Part shown: one piece after another, positions 8,348 to 15,164 of the stretch | Layout of the letters: every line of letters starts with the position of its first letter | How positions within the stretch are numbered: position 1 is the first letter of the stretch | Assembly (NCBI GenBank): GCA_016191015.1 | Contig: JACPPM010000313.1 | Span: forward strand, 1 to 34,408 | Origin: Acidobacteriota bacterium | GTDB taxonomy: Bacteria > Acidobacteriota > CAIWXX01 | Reading direction: 5' to 3' | Length of the DNA stretch: 34,408 nucleotides | Made by a program: the position numbers and the translations under genes | Notes under the pieces: generated by a model | The model's database searches: none | The model's input: the letters and a program-made list of their open reading frames with translations, nothing else | Told to the model about the DNA's origin: nothing

Positions 8348-9075
8348 TCCGCCATCACTTCGGCCACCGTGAGCACCCTGACTCCGCGGCGGCGGAGCTC
8401 GCGCTCGAGGTAGTATTTGTGATCGATCCCGACGGCGACGAGCGCGCGCTTGTCGGGGTGGTGGGCCAGCGCCGCGAGGATGTTATCCGCCATGTGGTCG
8501 TTTCGCTCGCGCTCAAACGCGGCAAGAAAGCGGTATGCCGGGTGTCGCCGGTAGACCGCGTACTTGAGCTCGCTCTTCGCCTCCCAGAGCGCCGTGATCT
8601 CGGCCGCGTTGATCTCCTCGAAGTCGGACTCGACGAAGTACGCGTCGAGAAGCTGAAACATCCCGCCGATGAGGGCCGCGTCGACGGCCAGCTCGGGGTC
8701 GGAGAAGGCCTGCTGTTGGAGCTCCTCCCACCTCCGGCCCTTCTCCTCGTCCCACCAGTCGATCCCGACGATCGGGACGCCGCGCCTCCGCGCCGAAGGG
8801 ACCATGAACGTCGCGAAGTCGCGCGGCATACCGCTGTCGCTCCCGTCGTCGAGAAACTTCTGTTCCGCCTCGACAAGCAGGACGTCGGGCCGCAGGTGGT
8901 CACCGAGCTCGCCCATGCGCTCGTACGTGTACTTCTTCGCCTGCTCATGGGCCTGGTGGATACCGCCGATGACGAAGACGCTCGCCACCGGGGGACGGAC
9001 TGCTCGGTTCGCCATGCACGCGCTGGCCAGCGCGCTGGCCAACCCGGCAACCAAGAACCCTCTTACTCGAAACAT
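8335..9075 (-). CDS. Putative lipoprotein of the TraB/Tiki-like superfamily
   Basis: About 246 residues. I prefer the ATG at 9075 over an in-frame GTG at 9087 because a G-rich AGTGGGGG site lies just upstream. A hydrophobic leader ends in a lipobox-like LASAC, so the protein is probably exported and lipid-anchored. Signals shared with the TraB/GumN/Tiki group are an early GGIHQAH, a following glutamate in LLVEAEQ, and a late pair: FERERNDHMADNI and KRALVAVGIDHKYYLERELRRRG. Known members include putative metal-dependent peptidases; no activity can be assigned here. It heads a minus-strand run with AraC, dehydratase and M20 genes, overlapping the AraC start, so its product may be part of the same response. 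Confidence 0.65.
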   Translation of the reverse strand: MFRVRGFLVAGLASALASACMANRAVRPPVASVFVIGGIHQAHEQAKKYTYERMGELGDHLRPDVLLVEAEQKFLDDGSDSGMPRDFATFMVPSARRRGVPIVGIDWWDEEKGRRWEELQQQAFSDPELAVDAALIGGMFQLLDAYFVESDFEEINAAEITALWEAKSELKYAVYRRHPAYRFLAAFERERNDHMADNILAALAHHPDKRALVAVGIDHKYYLERELRRRGVRVLTVAEVMAEWWR

Positions 9076-9306
9076 ACTGACCCCCACTCAAAGGCCTCTG
9101 CCATACCCCTGCCTCCGGGCCCGGCGAGGTGGAGCATCCAAGCGTCGAAAGGCCAACCCATGCGGCGCGCATGACGTAAGCTTCCTGGCCACTGCTCTCC
9201 TTGTACCGGCGGCACGACGCGCGGAACGCAACCCACCACCAACGATACTCCATTCATATGACACTCCTCAATCCGGACAGCCTCGCCCAGCCGACCCCCC
9301 GGGTCA

Positions 9307-9346
9307 ATGTCCCCCAGGACTACGCCCGCATTGTCCAGGCGGACAT
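9307..9346. repeat. 40-nt hairpin repeat, copy 2
   Basis: The arms ATGTCCCCCAGGACT (9307-9321) and TGTCCAGGCGGACAT (9332-9346) pair around a 10-nt loop. It matches copy 1 at 2298-2337 in total length, outer ATGTCC/GGACAT arms, loop size and the internal C-C mismatch at position 7. Stem positions 8 and 9 differ between copies yet still pair (T-A and G-C in copy 1 become C-G and C-G here). The surrounding interval 9076-9649 holds no gene I can support. Confidence 0.65.
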
Positions 9347-9649
9347 GCATCGGCGAATCGGCTCAACTCGGGCTCAAACCGCGCCAGCGTGGACCTCTTG
9401 TGCGAGGCTCCTTGTGAGCCGGCTGTCGGCGCGCCGCCGTGCGATCAGGGGGTGATGCCGGGCTCTATCCAAAGGCATAGACGCGCCTCTCCGATGCGGT
9501 GTAGGCGAAGACCTGTCCAAATGCACAGCGCAGAGTCCACCATAGGTCTCTTCCATGGAAAGGCCGGCGGGCCTATGTTCCGCACGGCGAAGGTCGGGCC
9601 CGCGCACCAAGTCGGCTGCGGTGTCTCGACATCCCCAAAGAAGGAGGGA

Positions 9650-9796
9650 ATGATGAAGCGGTGCCTGCGGTTGATCGTGCCGTTGTCCCTGGTTCTATGC
9701 TGGAATCCGGGGTTCGCTTCCGAACCGTCCGAAAGCCAGATCGCCGCCTGGGCTCGGGAGGCGAGAAGTAAACAACTACCGCCTGGAAGGCGGTAG
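9650..9796 (+). pseudogene. Signal-peptide start of the phospholipase A2 gene, cut off by an insertion
   Basis: A 48-codon frame opening with ATGATGAAG behind an AAGGAGG ribosome site at 9641-9647. It encodes a clear secretory signal peptide (MMKRCLRLIVPLSLVLCW, then GFASEP). Only about 20 further residues follow before a TAG at 9794-9796. That stop lies inside the hairpin at 9776-9797 that marks the end of an IS200/IS605 remnant. The frame downstream of the stop is the same as that of the phospholipase-like frame starting at 9833. I infer that this was the N-terminus of that secreted enzyme. It could instead be an independent 48-aa peptide, which seems less likely. Confidence 0.65.
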
Positions 9797-9928
9797 CTTT
9801 CGGTTGTTGTCGATTACAAATCGACTATCATCGTGCCCTGGTTCGCTCATCTGCTCCGCGATGTGCTTTTCAGCCATTTCATCGTTCAGATAACCAGTGC
9901 TCGCTCGAAGACAACCCCAAGTCCCGTG
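9776..9928 (-). mobile_element. IS200/IS605-type transposase C-terminal remnant with end hairpin
   Basis: On the minus strand an open stretch of about 50 codons ends at TAG (9778-9776). It includes STGYLNDEMAEKHIAEQ, followed later by FVIDNNRKLPPSRR. The first part resembles the C-terminal helix region of Y1 (HUH) TnpA transposases, where a WGRGYF-like strand is followed by an acidic helix ending in YIxxQ. The stop codon sits in the hairpin CTACCGCC-TGGAAG-GCGGTAG (9776-9797), as expected for the subterminal hairpin of such elements. The catalytic HUH and tyrosine parts are absent, so this is a dead fragment. The left boundary is uncertain. The call rests on motif resemblance and hairpin position only. 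Confidence 0.55.
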
Positions 9929-11314
9929 GTGCCATCCCCCGGCGACGTGAATGTGGTCTCAGGCCGTGTGCGCCCTGCTCGTATCGTTTCGCCCGACCAC
10001 ATCACACGACCCTATTCTTCGCCTGCAAGGCGAGGGGTTTCCACCGTCCCGGATGGTGACGCTAACCCGAAGAAGTGGGGACACCCGCCCCAGTACAGGG
10101 AGAAGTTCTTTGCCTGGGTGGAAGAGCGCGTGTGCGCGATAAAAGGGTACTGCAAGGCGGGGGAGTTTCCGGATGAACTGAGCCCCGAGTCGCACGACGA
10201 GAACGGATGCTCCGCTCCTACGGGGGACCTGTGGTTTCGGGATTCCTGCAACGGGCACGACAACTGCTACCAACACGGATTCCAGTGCGGCCAGGGCCGA
10301 CAGGAGTGCGACGATCAGTTCTTGAGGGGTATGTTGGATACCTGCCAGGGAGTCGGGACCGCAAGATGCCGTGCGATGGCGCGGATCTACTACGCCTTCG
10401 TGAGAAAATTCGGTTGGAGATACTATCATGTCAATCCCTGGACGAACGTGCGCGGCGGAACCTTGACCTGCTCACCGGAGGTCTCCGACTGTTCCTCGTA
10501 TGGCCTCGCGCCGCAAGACCAGTTCTGCCACGTGTCCATCGACCCCGCTGATCCGATCCTCCAGTGCCCTGACGGGACAGTGACCTTCAGGGCCAGAGGC
10601 GGCAGAGGACCCTATGTCTGGAGCGCCGGCGCGGGGAAACTGACATGGAGTGGAGCGGACAATGAGCTCGCAACGCTCGCGCCTCCGCTTCCAGAGACTG
10701 GCGACGACTGTCACTCGTGCGCCCAGGTGATGGCCGGAGCCGTCGTGGTGGTTGCCGACCGGGATGGCCGGCAGGCACAGGCGGTGGTCACGGTAGCGGA
10801 TTGCACAGGGCGGCTGGAAGGAAGTGTTGTCGACGCGTCGAGTGGGAGTCCGCTCTCCGGGGCTCAGGCCTCCGTCGACGGCACGGTGGCGAGCACTGCG
10901 ACTGACGGATCGGGCTACTACGTGCTCTTGTCCGTGCCCGCGGGTACCGTGACCGTCACCGCCGGGACGTCCTGCTATGTTCAGGCGAGCCAGAGCGCGA
11001 GTGTCTTTGCGGGCCAGACAACCACGCTGGACTTCGCTCTCGCGCCTCAACAGAGAAGCGTTCAGATTAGTGGGGGCCCCGAAGATGGCTACCTGTGGGA
11101 CCCTTTGCCCGTCAGCCTGACCGCTGCCCTGTACTGCGACGGGGGTGCGATGCCGGCTCGATTCACATGCACCGCGAGCCAGGGGACGATCGCATCCACA
11201 TCGGACAGCACGGCGAGCTTCCTGGACGAAGAGGGTGGCTACGTGGATGTGGTAATCACCGCCACGGCCGAGGACGGAACGACGGGGACCACCTCGATAT
11301 TCGTGCACTACTAG
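9833..11314 (+). CDS. Phospholipase A2-like protein with regulatory-like domain, N-terminus displaced
   Basis: Open frame of 493 codons from a GTG; the first about 35 codons lie in the insertion remnant and are probably not native. Residues about 80-195 match the bacterial/fungal PLA2 pattern: NGCSAPTGDLWFRDSC, the catalytic HD pair H142-D143 within CNGHDNCY, then ECDDQFLRGMLDTC and the cysteine-flanked helix CRAMARIYYAFV. Such enzymes hydrolyse the sn-2 ester of phospholipids with calcium outside the cell, and the paired cysteines suit disulfides. Residues about 210-325 resemble an Ig-like segment, about 328-405 are a carboxypeptidase-regulatory-like domain (GRLEGSVVDASSGSPLSG), and a further beta-rich domain ends the protein. 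Its signal peptide is at 9650-9796, separated by a stop. It is likely non-secreted or a pseudogene now. Confidence 0.7.
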   Translation: MPWFAHLLRDVLFSHFIVQITSARSKTTPSPVVPSPGDVNVVSGRVRPARIVSPDHITRPYSSPARRGVSTVPDGDANPKKWGHPPQYREKFFAWVEERVCAIKGYCKAGEFPDELSPESHDENGCSAPTGDLWFRDSCNGHDNCYQHGFQCGQGRQECDDQFLRGMLDTCQGVGTARCRAMARIYYAFVRKFGWRYYHVNPWTNVRGGTLTCSPEVSDCSSYGLAPQDQFCHVSIDPADPILQCPDGTVTFRARGGRGPYVWSAGAGKLTWSGADNELATLAPPLPETGDDCHSCAQVMAGAVVVVADRDGRQAQAVVTVADCTGRLEGSVVDASSGSPLSGAQASVDGTVASTATDGSGYYVLLSVPAGTVTVTAGTSCYVQASQSASVFAGQTTTLDFALAPQQRSVQISGGPEDGYLWDPLPVSLTAALYCDGGAMPARFTCTASQGTIASTSDSTASFLDEEGGYVDVVITATAEDGTTGTTSIFVHY

Positions 11315-11333
11315 TGTGGCGCGTCAGAGGTGC

Positions 11334-11362
11334 TTGACAGCAGCAATCAGGCGGCGTATATT
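11334..11362 (+). promoter_or_regulatory. Sigma-70-type promoter of the arsR/ABC export operon
   Basis: TTGACA (11334-11339) and TATATT (11357-11362) are separated by exactly 17 nt. This near-consensus promoter lies 43 nt before the ArsR start, 20 nt after the stop of the preceding gene. Confidence 0.8.
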
Positions 11363-11364
11363 TA

Positions 11365-11382
11365 AATCGGTTCGAACGGATT
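11365..11382 (+). promoter_or_regulatory. Palindromic operator, probable ArsR binding site
   Basis: AATCGGTTCGAACGGATT is an 18-bp palindrome apart from one symmetrical mismatched pair. It begins 2 nt after the -10 box and so covers the expected transcription start. ArsR-family repressors typically bind such inverted repeats and block the promoter, so autoregulation of the operon is the simplest reading. Confidence 0.65.
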
Positions 11383-11404
11383 GACATAATGACTGGCAAG
11401 TGAG

Positions 11405-11770
11405 ATGACGACCAAGACGCGCTGCTGCCCGCCTGAGATTGAGGCTCGGATGCTGGAGATGATCATGGCGGTCGCCGACAGGACACGCCTCCAGATCCTG
11501 CTTCTGCTGGGCAAGAAGGGACAGATGTGTGTTGGTGACATCGCCGGCTGCTTCAAGATCAGCCGTCCTGCGATTTCCCACCATTTGAAGGTTCTCAAGA
11601 CCTACGAACTGGTCGGGCATGAGAAGACGGGGCAGGAAATTATCTATTCGGTGAGCTGCGGCAACATAGTCCGTACGCTCCGGGCTCTGGCGGATGAGCT
11701 CGAGCGATGTGCCGGGCTGGAGACCACGAGCGGCCAGGCAGCCGCGATCGGGAAGAGGGAGGGAGCTTGA
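11405..11770 (+). CDS. ArsR-family winged-helix repressor
   Basis: Regulator of 121 residues, standard for the family. Residues about 14-95 form the winged helix: ADRTRLQILLLL, the recognition helix region SRPAISHHLKVLKTYELV, and a wing ending in EIIYSV. Cysteines are present at 7 and 8 (RCCPPE) and at 42 and 49 (MCVGDIAGC). The classic metal site ELCVCD is only partly kept: its first Cys corresponds to C42, while the second is Gly. Metal or thiol sensing is therefore possible but not shown. The gene is first in an operon with a consensus promoter and palindromic operator and is followed by a Cys/His-rich micro-ORF and export genes, so it probably derepresses its own pump on ligand binding. 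The ribosome site is weak. Confidence 0.9.
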   Translation: MTTKTRCCPPEIEARMLEMIMAVADRTRLQILLLLGKKGQMCVGDIAGCFKISRPAISHHLKVLKTYELVGHEKTGQEIIYSVSCGNIVRTLRALADELERCAGLETTSGQAAAIGKREGA

Positions 11771-11797
11771 GCGTTTTTTTTTGTGGAGGAAAGGTAA

Positions 11798-11908
11798 ATG
11801 AGTGTAAACGCATCTACACACGGACATCAGATGACGGGTGGAGCATCCCCAGCGCAGGAGTGTCACGGGGCCTGCCATCAACGTCGAGAGCGAATCGAGC
11901 ATGACTGA
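11798..11908 (+). CDS. 36-aa Cys/His-rich small protein, coupled to the adaptor gene
   Basis: A short frame of 37 codons including stop. The ATG has a strong ribosome site (GGAGGAAAGG, GGAGGA at 11785-11790) with 7-nt spacing, better than those of its neighbours. The TGA overlaps the ATG of the HlyD-like gene in ATGACTGA, so ribosomes could pass directly from one to the other. The peptide has H8, H10, C22, H23, C26 and H27, with ECHGACH as a compact potential metal ligand set, and no signal or membrane segment. I do not recognise a family. It may be a metal-binding accessory or chaperone, or only a leader peptide that enhances translation of the adaptor. A run of nine T lies at 11774-11782 upstream. 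Confidence 0.55.
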   Translation: MSVNASTHGHQMTGGASPAQECHGACHQRRERIEHD

Positions 11909-13253
11909 CGCACTGGATGGGCTCACGATTGCCCGCGAGCAGAGGCAGGCACCGGCTCGGAGGGGCTTGTTCAGACGGCTGAAGATCCCGAGGCTGGCGG
12001 TCATCGGCACCTTCCTGGTGGGTTCACTCGCGACTGGCTCCTGGTTCGTGGCCAGGACGAGCGTAGCAACGGTCGCCGTCGTGACCGCCGCATCGGCGCC
12101 TGGCGCGGGCGGGCGCCAGCCGGCCCTCACAGCGGGAGGGTACGTCAAGGATGCGAGGGTCGTCTACCTCGTTCCCCGGATCTCGGGGCGTATCGCATCG
12201 CTGAGCGTCGTAGAGGGGGATCGAGTCGAGTCCGGACAGCTCGTTGCCACCATTGAGAGTGGGGGTATCGAACAGGAAATGCGGGAGGCGCGAGCGAGCC
12301 TGGATCTGGCTCGTGCGAACCTGGCGAAGTTTCTGGCCGGATCTCGCCCGGAGGAGATCGCGGAGATGAGGGCGAAGGCAGAATCCATCGGACTCGCGAG
12401 GGAGCGATTGCTCAGGGATGTCGAGCGGAACATGGCGCTCTTCGAAGCGGGGTTTCTCTCGGAGCAAGCGTTCGATGATGTCAACACCGATTTTCTTGTT
12501 TCCGAACGGGATCTGGACGCGGCAACCCAGAGCCTCGCGCTCGCCGTGGCCGGCCCGAGACACGAGGAGGTTGAGATGGCGCAGGCGGCAGTGAAGGCGG
12601 CAGATGCCAGGCTGGCGGCGATCGAGATCCGACTGGGATATCTGCAGGTTCGATCGCCACTCTCGGGGCGAGTTTTGAGGAAGTTCAGGGAGACCGGCGA
12701 TTTCGTATCCCCGGACGTTCCGTTTGTCGAAGGCTACAACACCGTTTCAGTCGGCTCGCCGATCGTCTCGGTTGCGGACACGGAACATCTCGAAGCGGTG
12801 GCGGACATCAATGAAACCGACGTGGCGCTGATCTCGCTTCGGCAGCAGGTCGAGATCGTCGCGGACACCTACCCGGATGAGGCATTCCATGGCGTCGTCA
12901 GCAGGGTGTCGCCGAGGGCCGACAAGAACAAGAACACGGTCGAGGTCAAAGTCTCGTTCGAAAGCCCACACAGGATGCTCGCCTACGACACGAGTGTCAA
13001 GTTGAGCTTCGCCACGGAAGAGACGGCGCCGCGGACGAGCGGGATACACGTGCCATCCAAGGCTGTTTTCGAGCGGGATGGGAAGCATTTCGTCTTTGTC
13101 GTGACGGAAGGGCGCGCGTTGCTCCGCCAAGTGGAGGTCGGCAAAAGGACTGAGGAGACCGTGGTAGTGACGAGGGGAATAGACGAAGGTGACCAGGTGG
13201 TGGTCTCGAACTTCGAAAGTTTGCAGGAGGGGACACGTGTCAAGCTCGATTGA
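11901..13253 (+). CDS. HlyD/MacA-like periplasmic adaptor (membrane fusion protein)
   Basis: About 450 residues from the ATG at 11901, chosen because it overlaps the preceding micro-ORF stop and lies before the membrane anchor; a GTG frame beginning at 11838 has no ribosome site. A single membrane segment (LAVIGTFLVGSLATGSWFV) anchors the protein. It is followed by a biotinyl-lipoyl half motif (VPRISGRIASLSVVEGDRVESGQLVATIE), a long alpha-helical hairpin from about 105 to 230, the second lipoyl half (VRSPLSGRVLRKFRETGDFV), and beta-barrel and membrane-proximal domains with KNTVEVKVSF and VPSKAVFERDG. Members bridge an inner-membrane ABC transporter to an outer-membrane channel. No TolC homologue is in the window. 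It is cotranscribed with the ATPase and permeases downstream. Confidence 0.9.
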   Translation: MTDALDGLTIAREQRQAPARRGLFRRLKIPRLAVIGTFLVGSLATGSWFVARTSVATVAVVTAASAPGAGGRQPALTAGGYVKDARVVYLVPRISGRIASLSVVEGDRVESGQLVATIESGGIEQEMREARASLDLARANLAKFLAGSRPEEIAEMRAKAESIGLARERLLRDVERNMALFEAGFLSEQAFDDVNTDFLVSERDLDAATQSLALAVAGPRHEEVEMAQAAVKAADARLAAIEIRLGYLQVRSPLSGRVLRKFRETGDFVSPDVPFVEGYNTVSVGSPIVSVADTEHLEAVADINETDVALISLRQQVEIVADTYPDEAFHGVVSRVSPRADKNKNTVEVKVSFESPHRMLAYDTSVKLSFATEETAPRTSGIHVPSKAVFERDGKHFVFVVTEGRALLRQVEVGKRTEETVVVTRGIDEGDQVVVSNFESLQEGTRVKLD

Positions 13254-13305
13254 CCGGATCATGAATCCGGGGACACAGGACAGAGGGGCATACCAAGGAG
13301 GCAGA

Positions 13306-13989
13306 ATGAACAACGACAACATCCTCGAGGTTCGGGATGTCGGCAAGACCTACCGTCGAGGAGAGAACGAGGTCAAGGTTCTGAACGGCATCGATCTCGA
13401 CGTGAAGCGGGGGGAGTACGTGTCGCTGATGGGGCCGTCGGGATCAGGGAAGACGACGCTCCTGAACATCATCGGCGGAATCGATAGCCCGACGCGCGGG
13501 AGCGTCGTCATCGACGGGACGAACATCGCCGAGCTGGATGACGATGGTCTCAGCGAATGGAGAACCGCGAACATCGGGTTCGTCTTTCAGCAATACAATC
13601 TCATACCAGTCCTGACCGCCGTCGAAAACGTGGAGTTGCCACTCCTGCTGTTCACCATGACGAAGGAAGACCGTCGACGACGGGCTCTCGCGGCACTCGA
13701 TGTGGTAGGCCTCAAGGAGCGGGTGAATCACTATCCCCGGCAGATGAGCGGTGGAGAGGAGCAACGCACCTCAATCGCGAGGGCCTTCGTTACGGATCCC
13801 AAGCTCATCGTCGCGGACGAACCGACCGGGAACCTTGATGCGGTGGCGGCCAAGAACATCCTCGATCTCATGCAGACGCTGAACGAGAGATTCCATAAGA
13901 CGATTCTCATGGTGACGCACGACCCCGCTGCCGCCAAGCGCGCCCACCGCCTCGTTCAGCTCAACAAGGGCGACCTCGTCTCCCAATAG
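13306..13989 (+). CDS. ABC transporter ATPase (MacB/LolD type)
   Basis: Cytoplasmic ATPase of 227 residues. The ATG at 13306 has an AAGGAGG site at 13295-13301; the longer open frame from 13189 overlaps the adaptor gene and is rejected. Walker A is GPSGSGKTTLL near residue 45, the Q-loop region reads GFVFQQYNLIPVLTAVENVELPL, the signature is MSGGEEQR, Walker B is LIVADEPTGNLD, and the switch histidine is in MVTHD. The family powers mechanotransmission-type exporters and lipoprotein extractors together with FtsX-like permeases, two of which follow directly. It lies 52 nt after the adaptor gene and 23 nt before the first permease. Confidence 0.93.
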   Translation: MNNDNILEVRDVGKTYRRGENEVKVLNGIDLDVKRGEYVSLMGPSGSGKTTLLNIIGGIDSPTRGSVVIDGTNIAELDDDGLSEWRTANIGFVFQQYNLIPVLTAVENVELPLLLFTMTKEDRRRRALAALDVVGLKERVNHYPRQMSGGEEQRTSIARAFVTDPKLIVADEPTGNLDAVAAKNILDLMQTLNERFHKTILMVTHDPAAAKRAHRLVQLNKGDLVSQ

Positions 13990-14012
13990 CCTCAAGAAGG
14001 AGGGGATGACCA

Positions 14013-15140
14013 ATGAGATTCTTACCCTTGGCTCTCAAGAGTGTTTTTCGCAACAAGCGGCGGACGACGCTGATGGCGGGTGGGATCGGCGTTTCGGTCT
14101 TCGTCATTTCGGCTCTGCTTGCCGTCCAAGCCGGATTCGGATCTCTCGTGAGCTCGGCGGGTGAATCGCTGCTGAACGTCTATGAGAAAGGCATTGCCTG
14201 CCCCGTCACGAGCCGCGTCTTCGACAGCTACCTTCCGGCAATCGAGAGGCTGCCCAACGTGGTCCAGACGACCGGAGTGTTGAGAGGACTCTACACCTAC
14301 CAGGACAAGGAGAACCTCGTCTTCGTGTCTGGCGTCGACTACGACAGTTTCAGGCAGATGAAGGAGATTACGGTAACGCAAGGCAGCGAGGCGGAATTCC
14401 AGGAAAGACCCGACGGGGCGCTCGTCGGCCGGAGGACGGCGAATCAGTATGGATGGCGCCCCGGGCAAAAGGTGACGATGCTCGAGGACACTCTGACTTT
14501 CAACGTCTCGGGTGTTTTCGAGAGCTCCGATCAGACTTACGAAGGTGGCATTCTGCTCCACAAGAGCTACCTGGCGAAGCTGAAGAGAGACGAAGGCAAG
14601 AGCACATACTTCGTCGTTGAGGTCGACGACCCAGGGGCTGTGGCGGGGGTAAGCCAGGCGATCGACCGGGATTTCGCCAACTACCCGAAGCCGACAAAGA
14701 CCCAATCCGAGAGGGCTGCCAAGGAGCGCGAGCTTCAAGATTTCATCGAGATCAGACGCATGCTGTCGCTGATGATCATCGCCACGATCGTCGTCAGCAT
14801 ATTCGGGGCGGCGAACAGCGTCTCGATGTCCGTGAGAGAGCGCACGAAAGAGGTGGGGATCCTGAGGAGCCTGGGCCTTCGCAAGCGGCACATCATGGCG
14901 ATTCTTGTCGGCGAAGCAGTCATGGTCTCGGTCGCGGGGGGGCTCACGGGAGTTGCGCTGGCCGCGGCGCTCCTGGCCACCGGCCGAAGCCTGGGGGGAT
15001 ACATCCCGCTGGTTGTGAGTCCGATGAACGTGCTCGCCGGCGTGGCCGTGTCGCTGGCGATCGGGTTGCTCGGCGCACTTCTGCCCACTCTCAGAGCGAC
15101 GAGACTCAAGATCGTCGATTCGCTGCGAACGGTCGATTAG
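14013..15140 (+). CDS. FtsX/MacB-type ABC permease, first copy
   Basis: Inner-membrane permease of 375 residues. It has the four-helix MacB/FtsX layout: a basic start then a helix (GGIGVSVFVISALLAVQAG), a periplasmic domain from about 45 to 250, and three closing helices near 255-280, 300-330 and 335-360. The cytoplasmic coupling segment VRERTKEVGILRSLGLRKRHI between helices two and three is typical for contact with the ATPase. An AAGGAGG site lies upstream of the ATG. The protein ends in TRLKIVDSLRTVD, as is common in the family. With the second copy downstream it likely forms a heterodimeric permease. The substrate is unknown; relatives export peptides, antibiotics or lipoproteins. Confidence 0.9.
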   Translation: MRFLPLALKSVFRNKRRTTLMAGGIGVSVFVISALLAVQAGFGSLVSSAGESLLNVYEKGIACPVTSRVFDSYLPAIERLPNVVQTTGVLRGLYTYQDKENLVFVSGVDYDSFRQMKEITVTQGSEAEFQERPDGALVGRRTANQYGWRPGQKVTMLEDTLTFNVSGVFESSDQTYEGGILLHKSYLAKLKRDEGKSTYFVVEVDDPGAVAGVSQAIDRDFANYPKPTKTQSERAAKERELQDFIEIRRMLSLMIIATIVVSIFGAANSVSMSVRERTKEVGILRSLGLRKRHIMAILVGEAVMVSVAGGLTGVALAAALLATGRSLGGYIPLVVSPMNVLAGVAVSLAIGLLGALLPTLRATRLKIVDSLRTVD

Positions 15141-15164
15141 GCACTCGCGAAAAGTGAGGGAACA

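Noticed and set aside
11838-11900. Longer HlyD start at GTG 11838
   Set aside because: No ribosome site precedes it, and the added 21 residues are translated out of frame from the better supported micro-ORF.
11798-11908. ECHGACH in the micro-protein as a cytochrome c haem motif
   Set aside because: The spacing is C-x3-C-H rather than CxxCH and there is no signal peptide for export to the haem-attachment machinery; general metal binding is the safer reading.
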